The notes: generated by a model not told the origin, from the sequence alone. DNA of 26,320 nt from JAUICS01 sp964384335 (GCA_964384335.1 CAYLKN010000028.1:1-26320), one strand, 5' to 3'. Positions 15,513-23,813 are shown, numbered from the stretch's first letter. Numbers and translations: made by a program.

Positions 15513-16094
15513 ATGGATGATGATATAAATTCAGTTCAGGCTAAAAACAAACGTATAGCCGTTACGGTATTTGTCATTGTATTTGGCATGATTGGAGCGT
15601 CATTTGCGGCGGTACCCCTTTATGATCTGTTTTGCCGTGTAACCGGATTTGGCGGTACAACGGGTGTTTCCGATGCCGCGCCCGCCACCGTTCTTGAGCG
15701 TAAAATAAAGGTCAGATTCACAAGTGACATTGCCACGAATCTGCCCTGGTCTTTCAAGCCGGATCAAAATTCAATCGACGTGAACATCGGCCAGAACGCG
15801 CTTGTTTCGTATACTGCCAGCAATATAGGCGCATCTGCGAGTTCGGGCACGGCATTATATAACGTTACACCGGCCAAAGCCGGAAAGTATTTCCACAAAA
15901 TCCAGTGTTTCTGTTTCGAGCGTCAGACTTTGGAGGGGCGTCAGAAAGTTAATATGCCAATCAGTTTTTATATAGATCCTGCCATTGCGGAAGATAAATC
16001 AATGGATGACGTGAAAACGATAACACTTTCTTATACTTTTTATAAAGCCGATACCCCGGCTTACCAAAAGGCTCTTGCAAATTATGATGGCTAG
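15513..16094 (+). CDS. ctaG: Cytochrome c oxidase assembly protein CtaG (Cox11)
   Basis: CtaG delivers copper to the CuB centre of cytochrome oxidase subunit I. The 193-residue protein has one N-terminal membrane helix (about 14-36), the conserved AAVPLYDLFCRVTGFGGTT (Cys41), and a periplasmic domain with the copper-binding CFCF at 132-135 in KIQCFCFERQTLEGRQ. All family marks are present. Its start lacks an obvious ribosome site (AAAATAAAATT before ATG). It is followed 60 bp later by ctaE, the usual alphaproteobacterial order. Confidence 0.97.
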   Translation: MDDDINSVQAKNKRIAVTVFVIVFGMIGASFAAVPLYDLFCRVTGFGGTTGVSDAAPATVLERKIKVRFTSDIATNLPWSFKPDQNSIDVNIGQNALVSYTASNIGASASSGTALYNVTPAKAGKYFHKIQCFCFERQTLEGRQKVNMPISFYIDPAIAEDKSMDDVKTITLSYTFYKADTPAYQKALANYDG

Positions 16095-16154
16095 AGTAGG
16101 GTTTTATGTGTAGTTAAAAATCTTGATGATATTTAAAAAATATCTGTGTTAACC

Positions 16155-17027
16155 ATGTCGAAGATTCCTGAATTTGAAAGCACCGGAAAACCTCATCCCT
16201 ACCATATCGTACGTCCTTCGGTATGGCCTCTTTTGAGTGCGTTCGCGGCGGGATTGTTTGCCGTAGGCCTTGTCCTGTATATGCATGATGTCAGGTTCGA
16301 CTGGCCCGAGCTTGGCATTTCTCTGAATGCCGGTGTAAAGGGTTTGATTATTGGTTTGCTGGCCGTTCTGGCCTGTATGTTTTTCTGGTGGCGGGATGTG
16401 ATTTACGAAGGCGTTGTGGAAAAGGCGCATACAAAAATTGCAGAGATCGGATTCCGTTTCGGCATGGCTTTGTTTATTGCCTCTGAGGTAATGTTTTTTG
16501 TTGCTTTTTTCTGGGCGTTTTTTGATGCCAGCCTGTATGCGGATCAGGAGATAATGACCAGCCGCCTTGAATACACAGGGGGGCAATGGCCGCCGGCAGG
16601 TATTGAAACGATTGACCCGTTCAATCTTCCTTTAATGATGACGATGATACTGCTTCTTTCAGGTACAAGCGTAACCTGGGCACATCATGCCATTCTTGAG
16701 GGGAATAACAAGGAAGCGATTCAGGGCTTGGGTGTTACCGTTCTTCTCGGCATTATTTTCCTGGCCTTTCAGGTCTACGAATATACACATGTGCATTTCG
16801 GTTTTACGGAGGGCATTTATCCGTCAACATTTTTCATGGCGACCGGTTTTCACGGTTTTCATGTTTTCGTTGGAACCGTTTTCCTTTTCGTTTGCTGGCT
16901 TCGGGCACGAGCGGGCCATTTTACGCAGGAAAAACATTTCGGGTTTGAGGCGGCCGCCTGGTATTGGCATTTTGTTGATGTTGTCTGGCTTTTCCTGTTT
17001 GTTGCCGTTTACTGGTGGGGCGGCTGA
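16155..17027 (+). CDS. ctaE: Cytochrome c oxidase subunit III
   Basis: Subunit III of the aa3-type terminal oxidase, an inner-membrane protein that stabilises subunit I. I chose the ATG at 16155 (290 residues, MSKIPEFESTGKPHPYHIV) over a GTG three codons earlier, since family members begin this way. Seven hydrophobic helices are visible. Signatures are HPYHIVRPSVWPL, WWRDVIYEG, RFGMALFIASEVMFFVAFFWAFF, FMATGFHGFHVFVGT and AAWYWHFVDVVWLFLF. The stop codon sits in a 12-bp direct repeat. No subunit I or II gene is in the window. Confidence 0.97.
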   Translation: MSKIPEFESTGKPHPYHIVRPSVWPLLSAFAAGLFAVGLVLYMHDVRFDWPELGISLNAGVKGLIIGLLAVLACMFFWWRDVIYEGVVEKAHTKIAEIGFRFGMALFIASEVMFFVAFFWAFFDASLYADQEIMTSRLEYTGGQWPPAGIETIDPFNLPLMMTMILLLSGTSVTWAHHAILEGNNKEAIQGLGVTVLLGIIFLAFQVYEYTHVHFGFTEGIYPSTFFMATGFHGFHVFVGTVFLFVCWLRARAGHFTQEKHFGFEAAAWYWHFVDVVWLFLFVAVYWWGG

Positions 17028-17049
17028 TATCATTAAAGCTGATATCATT
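17023..17049. repeat. 12-bp direct repeat at the ctaE stop
   Basis: GCTGATATCATT occurs at 17023-17034 and again at 17038-17049, separated by AAA. The first copy contains the ctaE TGA stop. It is probably a small slippage duplication. Confidence 0.8.
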
Positions 17050-17185
17050 GAATGAGTTAATCACTTTTAAGCTTTAAATCTGCCTTTGGCCGCCACTCAG
17101 GGGTACGTGCCATACGAATATTGGCGGCTAAATATACGTTATACGCATATGGTTAAAGACCTCCGAATTGCGTATATAGTGTTAA

Positions 17186-17572
17186 ATGATCCATCGTTTG
17201 AAATCTCTTATCAAGGAAAAAGCAAAAAGTCAGGCATGGCTGGCCGATGAAATAGGCACAAGTCCCAGCGTGATAAGCGATCTGTGTCACGGGCGGGGTA
17301 CGCTTAACGAGCGTTGGATCAGTAAAATATGTGAAGCTCTGGATTGTGAAATCTGGGAGATTTTTTATCAGGCAAGGCCATTCTTTGACAAGGAAGATGA
17401 GGCTTTCATCCGGCGTTTGAGGACCCTTCCCGAAGACTGGCAGGACAAGATTATGAAGGAACTCCGCATTGCGGAAATTGCAGTGGAGCATGAAAATGAA
17501 GGAACATCTCTTACGCATCCGCAGCATATGACCCTTCAGGACAGGGCAAATTCAAAGGATCCCCGCAAATAA
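17186..17572 (+). CDS. XRE-family helix-turn-helix regulator
   Basis: A 128-residue DNA-binding protein. Residues 1-60 form the XRE/Cro helix-turn-helix: IKEKAKSQAWLADEIGTSPSVISDLCHGRGTLNERWISKICEALDCEIWEIF. The tail (about 65-128) is charged and helical, ending in a polar region, with no peptidase or ligand domain. There is no ribosome site before the ATG; a TATAGT at 17175-17180 is placed so that a transcript could begin at or near the ATG, making it possibly leaderless. The motif CGTATATAG lies at 17171-17179 just before the gene and again at 17703-17711 after it, so autoregulation is possible. Target genes are unknown. Confidence 0.9.
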   Translation: MIHRLKSLIKEKAKSQAWLADEIGTSPSVISDLCHGRGTLNERWISKICEALDCEIWEIFYQARPFFDKEDEAFIRRLRTLPEDWQDKIMKELRIAEIAVEHENEGTSLTHPQHMTLQDRANSKDPRK

Positions 17573-17601
17573 AAAGTCCGTCCCGCATAAAGCGGAACGG
17601 A
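17568..17601 (-). terminator. Rho-independent terminator (minus strand)
   Basis: TCCGT-C-CCGC (17577-17586), loop ATAAA, then GCGG-A-ACGGA (17592-17601) gives a 10-bp stem with one mismatch. Read on the minus strand the hairpin is followed by CTTTTTATTT, so it ends leftward transcripts, most likely dksA-tRNA-Leu. It abuts the end of the XRE gene. Confidence 0.7.
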
Positions 17602-17768
17602 GGTCAGTAAGTTGTAATGTGTGGGAGGCTTTACTCTATCCCTGCCTGTAAGGTAAATCAAGCACAAAGTACGCAAATAACGAATATTATAGTTATAATC
17701 TTCGTATATAGCGTATCTTGTGATCTTTTTTGTGAATTTAAGAGAGTTATACCTGGAGTGCGAGGTCA

Positions 17769-17855
17769 TGGTGCGGCTGGCGAGAGTCGAACTCGCACTT
17801 CCTTGCGGAAACCAGATTTTGAGTCTGGCGCGTCTACCAATTCCGCCACAGCCGC
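17769..17855 (-). tRNA. tRNA-Leu, anticodon CAA
   Basis: The minus strand folds as a class II tRNA. Acceptor GCGGCTG pairs with CAGCCGC, the D arm has AATTGGTAGACG, and the anticodon stem CCAGA/TCTGG holds the loop CTCAAAA (anticodon CAA, reading UUG). A long variable arm (TTTCCGCAAGGAAGT) and GCGAG-TTCGACT-CTCGC T arm follow. CCA is encoded at the 3' end (17771-17769). It lies 49 bp after dksA on the same strand. I saw no duplicated tRNA end and no integrase, so there is no sign of an integrated element here. Confidence 0.95.
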
Positions 17856-17904
17856 TTAATCGTCCTCACGGGCACCATGTCTGGCCGCCCGGTTTTCAGG
17901 TATT

Positions 17905-18336
17905 TTATTCCTCTCGCTGTGTCCGCTCCATGCGCTCGTGACGCTCCTGCGCCTCCAGCGATAGCGTGGCAATCGGACGGGCATCCAGTCTTGCAACGGA
18001 AATCGATTCTCCCGTCTCTTCACAATATCCGTATTCATCCTGATCGATCCGCATAATGGCTTCATTTATTTTTTTAACCAGTTTGCGTTCACGGTCACGG
18101 GTTCTGAGTTCCAGGGCGTGATCGGTTTCAACAGATGCACGATCAGTCAGATCGGGCTGCTGAAGCTGGGTTTCCTGGAGGGTTTGTTTAACTGTTTCAC
18201 TGCTTTCTTTTAAAAGTTCGCTCCGCCAGTCGATTAGCTTTTGACGAAAATACTCTTTCATAACCGGATTCATAAACTCCTCATCATCTGTTGGTTTGTA
18301 ATCCGGGGGTACGATGGCGCTTTTTTCACTACTCAT
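17905..18336 (-). CDS. dksA: RNA polymerase-binding factor DksA (zinc-poor type)
   Basis: DksA binds the RNA polymerase secondary channel and works with ppGpp in the stringent response. The 143 residues have the N-terminal YKPTDDEEFMNPVMKEYFRQKL, a coiled coil (about 30-105, with TDRASVETDHALELRTRDRERK) and the C-terminal globule YGYCEETGESISVARLDARPIATLSLEAQERHERME. The acidic tip residues DRAS-E are present. Of the four zinc cysteines in E. coli DksA only the first remains, as is usual in alphaproteobacterial DksA. It is followed by tRNA-Leu on the same strand. Confidence 0.96.
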   Translation of the reverse strand: MSSEKSAIVPPDYKPTDDEEFMNPVMKEYFRQKLIDWRSELLKESSETVKQTLQETQLQQPDLTDRASVETDHALELRTRDRERKLVKKINEAIMRIDQDEYGYCEETGESISVARLDARPIATLSLEAQERHERMERTQREE

Positions 18337-18423
18337 TCTTCGGTTTCCTCAAACACTTTATCTAAATTGAACACAAAAATATAAGCAGATGAAATCTGAA
18401 AAGCAAGTAAAGTCATAGGGGAA

Positions 18424-18444
18424 TAAAAAAACTGCAGGCAGTTT
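18424..18444 (-). terminator. Rho-independent terminator after fliX
   Basis: On the minus strand AAACTGC (18444-18438) and GCAGTTT (18435-18429) form a short stem that runs straight into a T-rich tract (TTTTTTTATTC). The fliX TAA stop is within the first arm. The small loop means the innermost pairs probably open. Confidence 0.6.
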
Positions 18445-18883
18445 ATTTGACCTGTTTTTCAAGAGCCATACTGAGTTTTGCAATTTCAACCTGGGCACGC
18501 AGATCAATGTCATCCAGGATGACAGTCAGTTTTGGATCGCTGATTTTCTCACGGTAACTGGCGACCACGTCCGCGATTGCCAGCAGTTGCCCAACGGTGA
18601 GGCGTCCTGTAAGAAGGTTATGCCGCATATCTTCAAGCATATCGAGAATTTGCTCCGCCCTTTGCCGCATCCGCTGTTTTGAAGCTTTTTCAGTCGGGTT
18701 TTCCGCAGCCTGAACGGAAAGCAGGGATTCCGTCTGGTTTATTTTGGCCATGCTGTCGGCTTCTTTTGACGATTGTGCGCCTTCGCTTTCCATGTATTGG
18801 CCGAATAAGCCATCAGCATCAGTTTTTGACGGCTTTTTTGATTTTCCTGTATTCTGAACTTTTCCGGGACCTTCAATTTTCAT
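18443..18883 (-). CDS. fliX: Flagellar assembly regulator FliX
   Basis: FliX is an alphaproteobacterial factor that couples flagellar class II assembly to the sigma-54 activator FlbD. The 146 residues begin with the typical MKIEGPGKVQNTG, have a variable polar middle, and end with the conserved helical part RQRAEQILDMLEDMRHNLLTGRL, ADVVASYREKISDPKLTVILDDIDLRAQVEIAKL. It is divergent from flgI, the arrangement known from Caulobacter. A hairpin terminator overlaps its stop codon. Confidence 0.95.
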   Translation of the reverse strand: MKIEGPGKVQNTGKSKKPSKTDADGLFGQYMESEGAQSSKEADSMAKINQTESLLSVQAAENPTEKASKQRMRQRAEQILDMLEDMRHNLLTGRLTVGQLLAIADVVASYREKISDPKLTVILDDIDLRAQVEIAKLSMALEKQVK

Positions 18884-19062
18884 GATGGCAGTATCCTGTA
18901 ATTATTATTTTCAAGTATAACGCGTGAAAGGGTGTTTTGGTCAAGGCGGTAAATTTTGCCGCATGAAAGGTCAAAAATTTATAAAAAACACTCCATGTTT
19001 CTATAATCGCAGGGTTTGTTAGACCGGTTATAAAATCAGGCTAGAAATCCGGCCTGAAAATC

Positions 19063-19078
19063 TGGCACGGATTTCGCA
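19063..19078 (+). promoter_or_regulatory. Sigma-54 promoter for flgI
   Basis: TGGCACGGATTTCGCA matches the sigma-54 consensus TGGCACG-N4-TTGCA at all but one fixed base, with the required 10 nt between the -24 GG (19064-19065) and -12 GC (19076-19077). Transcription would start near 19090, 40 bp before the flgI GTG. It lies in the divergent fliX-flgI region, where FlbD-controlled sigma-54 promoters are expected. Confidence 0.85.
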
Positions 19079-19129
19079 TTAATTATTTCAGGATAATAGA
19101 AAATAACAGTTAAAGGAGCAGCAGGCACC

Positions 19130-20281
19130 GTGTACAACAGAAATTCCCGCATCATTAACCGGATTAAACGCTTGCTTGTAAGTGTTGTCGTTCTGATTTT
19201 CCTTCTGGCCCTAATCACGTCCCAGGTTTTTGCGAAGACAACGCGTATAAAGGATATTGTTGAATTCGAAGGGGTAAGGGACAACCAGCTTGTTGGTTAC
19301 GGCCTTGTGGTCGGTCTGAACGGGACCGGGGATTCTTTGACAAACTCCCCCTTTACAGCAGAAAGTCTGACATCAATGCTTGAAAGGCTCGGTGTTAACG
19401 TCCGTGATCAGAAACTGAATACCGGAAACGTTGCTGCAGTTATGGTGACGGCAACTTTACCGCCTTTTACCAATCATGGCGCGCGTATTGATGTAAGCGT
19501 ATCCGCAATGGGAGATGCCGAAAGTCTGCTTGGCGGCAATTTACTCGTCACACCCTTGATGGGTGCGGATGGTGAGGTCTATGCAGTGGCTCAGGGTTCG
19601 GTCAATATCTCCGGGTTTTCCGCCCAGGGTGACGCAGCGACGATAACCCAGAATATTCCGACAACAGGACGTATTCCAAGCGGGGCGATTGTTGAGAAAG
19701 AAATTTACTTTGATCTGGCCGATATGCGTAATGTCAGGTTATCTTTGCGCAATCCCGACTTTACAACATCCAGACGTATCTCAAGGGCGATTAACGGCTT
19801 TCTGGCGGAACCCGCAGCCACGGCTGAAAATTCCGCAAGTGTGAAGTTGAATATTCCGGACAATTACGACGGCAATATAATCGATCTTATTACGGATATT
19901 GAGCAGTTGCCTGTCCAGCCGGACCAGCCAGCGCGGGTGGTCATTGATGAAAATACCGGTGTTATTGTTATGGGCGCGGATGTCAGAATAAGTACGGTTG
20001 CAATCGCACAGGGCAATCTGACTATTCAGGTTACAGAAACACCGCAGGTTTCGCAGCCTAATCCGTTTGCGGAGCGTGGTCAGACCCAGATCGTCAACCG
20101 TACGAATATTGATGTCAATCAGGGTGATGACGCAAAAGTAACAGCGTTTGATCCAGGCATAACGCTTCAGGAAATGGTTACCGGTCTGAACCAGCTGGGT
20201 GTGGGGCCGCGGGACATCATTATAATTTTACAGGCAATCAAGGCCGCGGGTGCGCTTCAGGCTGATATACAAACATTCTGA
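19130..20281 (+). CDS. flgI: Flagellar P-ring protein FlgI
   Basis: FlgI forms the periplasmic P-ring bushing around the rod. The 383 residues start at GTG 19130, supported by AAAGGAG at 19113-19119 and by a fitting signal peptide (hydrophobic LLVSVVVLIFLLALITSQVFA). Family landmarks follow: RIKDIVEFEGVRDNQLVGYGLVVGLNGTGDS, SMLERLGVNV, NVAAVMVTATLPPF, GARIDVSVSAMGDAESLLGG, and the end LNQLGVGPRDIIIILQAIKAAGALQA. A sigma-54 promoter lies just upstream. It leads a plus-strand flagellar run to flgE. Confidence 0.97.
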   Translation: MYNRNSRIINRIKRLLVSVVVLIFLLALITSQVFAKTTRIKDIVEFEGVRDNQLVGYGLVVGLNGTGDSLTNSPFTAESLTSMLERLGVNVRDQKLNTGNVAAVMVTATLPPFTNHGARIDVSVSAMGDAESLLGGNLLVTPLMGADGEVYAVAQGSVNISGFSAQGDAATITQNIPTTGRIPSGAIVEKEIYFDLADMRNVRLSLRNPDFTTSRRISRAINGFLAEPAATAENSASVKLNIPDNYDGNIIDLITDIEQLPVQPDQPARVVIDENTGVIVMGADVRISTVAIAQGNLTIQVTETPQVSQPNPFAERGQTQIVNRTNIDVNQGDDAKVTAFDPGITLQEMVTGLNQLGVGPRDIIIILQAIKAAGALQADIQTF

Positions 20282-20312
20282 TAACAAAACGGTAAACCGG
20301 AGGTAAAGACCT

Positions 20313-20768
20313 ATGTCCGAATTTGTAACCGACATGAATTTCCAGATCGAAAGTGCCTATACCAGGGCGGAAAACAATGTTCACAACGAGGCCGTTTCAC
20401 GCCTGACCGGAAATTTGAAAGGCAAAACGGAAGAGGAAATAGAAAACGTATCAAAAGATTTCGAAGCCATGTTTCTGAGCCAGATGCTTAAACCCATGTT
20501 TGAAGGCCTGGAAACCGGCGGGATATTTGGCGGCGGCCATGCGGAAAAGGTATATCGCGGCCTTCTGATCAAGGAGTATGCGCAGGTTATGACAGACAGG
20601 GGCGGTATAGGAATTGCAGATATGGTTAAAAGTGAATTGCTTGCAATACAGGGGAAAATTGAGTCCGGTTCCAGTAATGCACATTCGGCAGGACCGGATG
20701 CGGAATACAAAAAAGGCCTCGAAACTTACAACGCCGCATCTGCGTTAAACGATGAAGCGGGGAAGTAA
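20313..20768 (+). CDS. flgJ: Rod-binding protein (FlgJ N-terminal type)
   Basis: A 151-residue rod-binding/rod-capping domain protein. The conserved core is at about 45-110: VSKDFEAMFLSQMLKPMFEGLETGGIFGGGHAEKVYRGLLIKEYAQVMTDRGGIGIAD. The muramidase domain that E. coli FlgJ carries at its C-terminus is absent, as in other alphaproteobacteria, so peptidoglycan opening must be done by a separate enzyme. GGAGG precedes the ATG. It lies 31 bp after flgI and 33 bp before the FlgN-like gene. The tail after residue 115 is polar. Confidence 0.92.
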   Translation: MSEFVTDMNFQIESAYTRAENNVHNEAVSRLTGNLKGKTEEEIENVSKDFEAMFLSQMLKPMFEGLETGGIFGGGHAEKVYRGLLIKEYAQVMTDRGGIGIADMVKSELLAIQGKIESGSSNAHSAGPDAEYKKGLETYNAASALNDEAGK

Positions 20769-20801
20769 AATAAGGAAAGGGTAAGATGAAAGGATAAGAT
20801 A

Positions 20802-21311
20802 ATGAACACTAATACTTTAAACAGAAAACAAAATGAAACACATAAGCATGACAGGGCCTCTGCGCTTGTAAAAAGAGATCCGAACAAAGCAATCCAGCAA
20901 ATGATGGATACAATTGATGCGCTCCGGCACGTCTATGATCAGGAAACCGAGGCCCTGCAACGCACAGACATTAAGGGCTTTCTTGATGTGCAGGACAAAA
21001 AGCTGGATGTGACCGCCCGTTACCACAGGGAGGCAATCACACTTCTGAATAATAAAGATGAAATAAAAGACAGGGTTGATCCGGCATTGCGGCAAAAACT
21101 GCTCTCAATGGAGGAAAAATTTACCGCTTCAACCCGCGACAATCTGGATGCGATTGAAAAGGCATCCCGCATTATGAAACGTCTGCACGACAGAATAATG
21201 AGTGCCGCCCGCCGGACAGCAATTAACGAAAGTGTGCAGTACGGATCAAGCGGTGAGCTTAACGGTGAAAAACGCAAGGTTGTTACAACCGGTATTAATG
21301 AAACCGCCTGA
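20802..21311 (+). CDS. FlgN-like flagellar export chaperone
   Basis: A 169-residue, mostly helical, soluble protein resembling FlgN, the chaperone for hook-filament junction proteins FlgK and FlgL. Features are the long amphipathic helices IQQMMDTIDALRHVYDQETEALQRTDIKGFLDVQDKKLDV, then EEKFTASTRDNLDAIEKASRIMKRLHDRIMSAAR. The pattern (helix with E-x2-AL-x3-D then LQ/Q-x-KK) fits the family, but conservation is low, so the call rests also on position between flgJ and fliK. AAGGA lies upstream of the ATG. A three-codon frame (ATG-AAA-GGA-TAA, 20786-20797) ends just before the start. Confidence 0.75.
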   Translation: MNTNTLNRKQNETHKHDRASALVKRDPNKAIQQMMDTIDALRHVYDQETEALQRTDIKGFLDVQDKKLDVTARYHREAITLLNNKDEIKDRVDPALRQKLLSMEEKFTASTRDNLDAIEKASRIMKRLHDRIMSAARRTAINESVQYGSSGELNGEKRKVVTTGINETA

Positions 21312-21324
21312 TTAGGGAATATAT

Positions 21325-23022
21325 ATGGATAATCAAACGCTTGCACAGTTTCTGACACAAAAATCGCAAGGTGGCACGTCTTCACTTGGCCAGATCAAAG
21401 GTTTGACAGGGAAAACCGGATCTTCCGTGCTTGCAGGAAATGGCGATTTCAATCAGGTCCTGCAAATGTTGCAGAAAAATGAAAAAGGGAGCGAGTCACT
21501 TAAATCCGGCAATAATTTACAGGGCAACCTTCAACAGGGTACAGGCCTTAAAAGCAACACAACGTATCTTAACATTCTTTCAAGCCAACAATTGCAGGAT
21601 GTTATCGCCGGGGGCGGCAATAAAATAACGGCCGATCTCAAGGATATTCTTTCAAGTCTTGAAAATGGAAAATTAAGTGAGGGCGGGCAGCAAAGTAATC
21701 CGTTTTCAAAATTTCTTGGTCAGACCGGACTGCAAAAAGCAGGGTTTGAGGACCCTGGCCTTTTAAACCAGATCACTGTGCAAAATTTTGAAACGGTTAA
21801 GGCACTGAATGATATCGAAAGCTTTCTTGAAACAAAACTTCAATCCTCGGGCGAACCGGATAAGGCAATAAATGCCCTTCTGAATATAGTGAAAGGAAAA
21901 GGAACGGATGCGGATTTTAAAATTGCTGCAAACTTCCTTACGCAGAATACAAACAATACACATCAGTTTGGGGAGGAACAAACCGGACAGGATGTTCTTG
22001 CCGGGCTTCTTGCCGGAATTGAGCCGGGTGAAAAAGGATCACCAGGAATTGAAAAGGGTTCGGCCGATATTAATGTTCTGCTTGAAGAGTTGAAGCAGCA
22101 GGGCGGAGAAGGCGCGGAGGCTTTGCAGCTGGCGCTTGCGGGTGTTTTAAATACGCAGGGACTGCCGGGGGGCGGCACTAAAACTTTGGCCAGAGCATCG
22201 GATGGATCGCCGTTGGGCAAGTTTGATCTGATCAGGCTTATTGAAAAAAATCTTGGCAAACCGCTTCAGCCTGGATTGAAAGGGCAGGGATCAAACCCTT
22301 CTCTTTTAGAAAATCCCCTTGGCAGCACTTCTGTAAAGCAATCGGGGAATACCCTGTTTTCATCACAGATGCAATCTTCCGCAAGTTTTCAGTCGATTGT
22401 AAACAGCCTGTGGAACACGCAAGGCATCTGGAGTACGGCTTCGTCAGATCTGAATGCAACAGATTTTGAATTATCGCAAAGAAATCAGTTTTACCAGGCG
22501 GACGCACCCAAAATCGCTCCGGGCCCGCTTGGTGGTCAGGGTGCATCAAATCCTGTTGTAAACTCGGCACAGGCAGCCGGCTATTCCAATCCGGCCTCGC
22601 AAACCGTTGCGGCCCAGGTGGCAAAAGCTGCCGGTCAGAACAATGCGCAGCGGTCCATAATGCTGCAACTTAATCCGCCCGACCTCGGCCGTGTAAACAT
22701 TCAGATGCAGCTTACCGCAAACAATACGCTGAAAACCCGCATTGTGGTTGAGAAGGCGGAAACCCTGCAAATGCTGCAAAGAGATATTCAAACGCTTGAA
22801 AAAGCCCTGGAAGAGGCCGGGATAAAAGATGGCGGCGAGAACCTGGAATTTTCATTATCCGAAGATGGCACGGAATTTGAAAGGAATAATAACAGCAGCA
22901 ATACCCCGAATGATCAGAATACTTCGGATGACGAACACGAACAGGAAGTTGTGTTGGAAACAAAAATGGGCTGGTTTGTTGATATGGAAACAGGATTGCC
23001 CCGATACGACATTGTCGTTTGA
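21325..23022 (+). CDS. fliK: Flagellar hook-length control protein FliK
   Basis: FliK measures hook length and triggers the FlhB specificity switch. The 565 residues are mostly Gly/Gln/Ser/Asn-rich and disordered, as expected for the molecular-ruler part. The conserved C-terminal Flg_hook domain lies at about 440-512 and includes RSIMLQLNPPDLGRVNIQMQL and VVEKAETLQMLQRDIQTLEKAL. A polar linker and a short end (GWFVDMETGLPRYDIVV) follow. GGGA precedes the ATG, and the gene starts 13 bp after the FlgN-like stop and lies 17 bp before flgD. FlhB, its partner, is encoded at 3077-4132. Confidence 0.93.
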   Translation: MDNQTLAQFLTQKSQGGTSSLGQIKGLTGKTGSSVLAGNGDFNQVLQMLQKNEKGSESLKSGNNLQGNLQQGTGLKSNTTYLNILSSQQLQDVIAGGGNKITADLKDILSSLENGKLSEGGQQSNPFSKFLGQTGLQKAGFEDPGLLNQITVQNFETVKALNDIESFLETKLQSSGEPDKAINALLNIVKGKGTDADFKIAANFLTQNTNNTHQFGEEQTGQDVLAGLLAGIEPGEKGSPGIEKGSADINVLLEELKQQGGEGAEALQLALAGVLNTQGLPGGGTKTLARASDGSPLGKFDLIRLIEKNLGKPLQPGLKGQGSNPSLLENPLGSTSVKQSGNTLFSSQMQSSASFQSIVNSLWNTQGIWSTASSDLNATDFELSQRNQFYQADAPKIAPGPLGGQGASNPVVNSAQAAGYSNPASQTVAAQVAKAAGQNNAQRSIMLQLNPPDLGRVNIQMQLTANNTLKTRIVVEKAETLQMLQRDIQTLEKALEEAGIKDGGENLEFSLSEDGTEFERNNNSSNTPNDQNTSDDEHEQEVVLETKMGWFVDMETGLPRYDIVV

Positions 23023-23039
23023 AATGATGGAGAAATAAA

Positions 23040-23813
23040 ATGACAAGTGATTTAAGTCTTGCGACAGCGGTGGAAGGACAGCAGCAAACCGGACAGGCAA
23101 GGCAGCAACTCGCGGCGGATTTTGACCAGTTTCTGAGTCTCCTTACGACACAGCTCCAAAATCAGGACCCTTTGGACCCTACGAGTTCCAAAGAGCTTAC
23201 AGACCAGCTGGTTCAGTTCACTCAGGTCGAGCAACAGATCAACACGAATGAAAAACTTGATACGATTTCCGCTTCTCTGTTGCAAAGCCTGTCCAGTTCC
23301 GCATTGGGTTTTGTCGGGAAGAATGCAAGTTACAACGGATCGGAATTTCAGTTTAACGGTGAACTGGCACCCAAAATTAAATATTCGATTGGGGAATCCG
23401 CAGCCGAAACAACAATCAGGATTTTTAATGAAAGCGGCCAGGAAGTCTTCACCACAGACGGCCAGTTAATAACAGGCGCGCATGAATTCAGGTGGAACGG
23501 TGAAAATAATGACGGACAGGTTCAGCCGGAGGGAATTTACCAGATCGTGGTGGATTCGCTGAATGCTGAAGGGCAGGCCATTTCAACAGAAACCCTGATC
23601 ACGGACCGGGTGCGCGGCGTTGAAACCGGAAGCGGTGGTTCCGTATTCCTCCTTATCGGGGATCGTGCCGTATCCTTGAACCGTATACTCCGGGTAGAGG
23701 AGATCCCTGAAACCGCAGGCAGTGTTCAGGTGAGCGATAACCCGGCCACAGATGAAGAGGAAGAAGAAGGGCAGGACGACACCATACCCGAAGATGACGC
23801 GGAAAGTGTTTAA
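23040..23813 (+). CDS. flgD: Hook capping protein FlgD
   Basis: FlgD is the scaffold cap needed for hook polymerisation. The 257 residues contain the N-terminal signature FDQFLSLLTTQLQNQDPLDPTSSKELTDQLVQFTQVEQQI (28-67), then SALGFVGKNA and the FlgD Ig-like/Tudor part with ETTIRIFNESGQEV and HEFRWNGENNDGQVQPEGIYQI. The last 25 residues form a very acidic tail (DEEEEEGQDDTIPEDDAE), which is unusual in composition but common as a variable end. GGAG precedes the ATG; flgE follows after 75 bp. Confidence 0.96.
   Translation: MTSDLSLATAVEGQQQTGQARQQLAADFDQFLSLLTTQLQNQDPLDPTSSKELTDQLVQFTQVEQQINTNEKLDTISASLLQSLSSSALGFVGKNASYNGSEFQFNGELAPKIKYSIGESAAETTIRIFNESGQEVFTTDGQLITGAHEFRWNGENNDGQVQPEGIYQIVVDSLNAEGQAISTETLITDRVRGVETGSGGSVFLLIGDRAVSLNRILRVEEIPETAGSVQVSDNPATDEEEEEGQDDTIPEDDAESV

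Noticed and set aside
17769..17855. tRNA-Leu as an integration site for a genomic island
   Set aside because: I found no second copy of the tRNA 3' end and no integrase in the window, and dksA is directly upstream as in an ordinary unit.
17617..17941. Plus-strand open frames across the tRNA gene
   Set aside because: They read antisense through the tRNA and the dksA end and resemble no protein.
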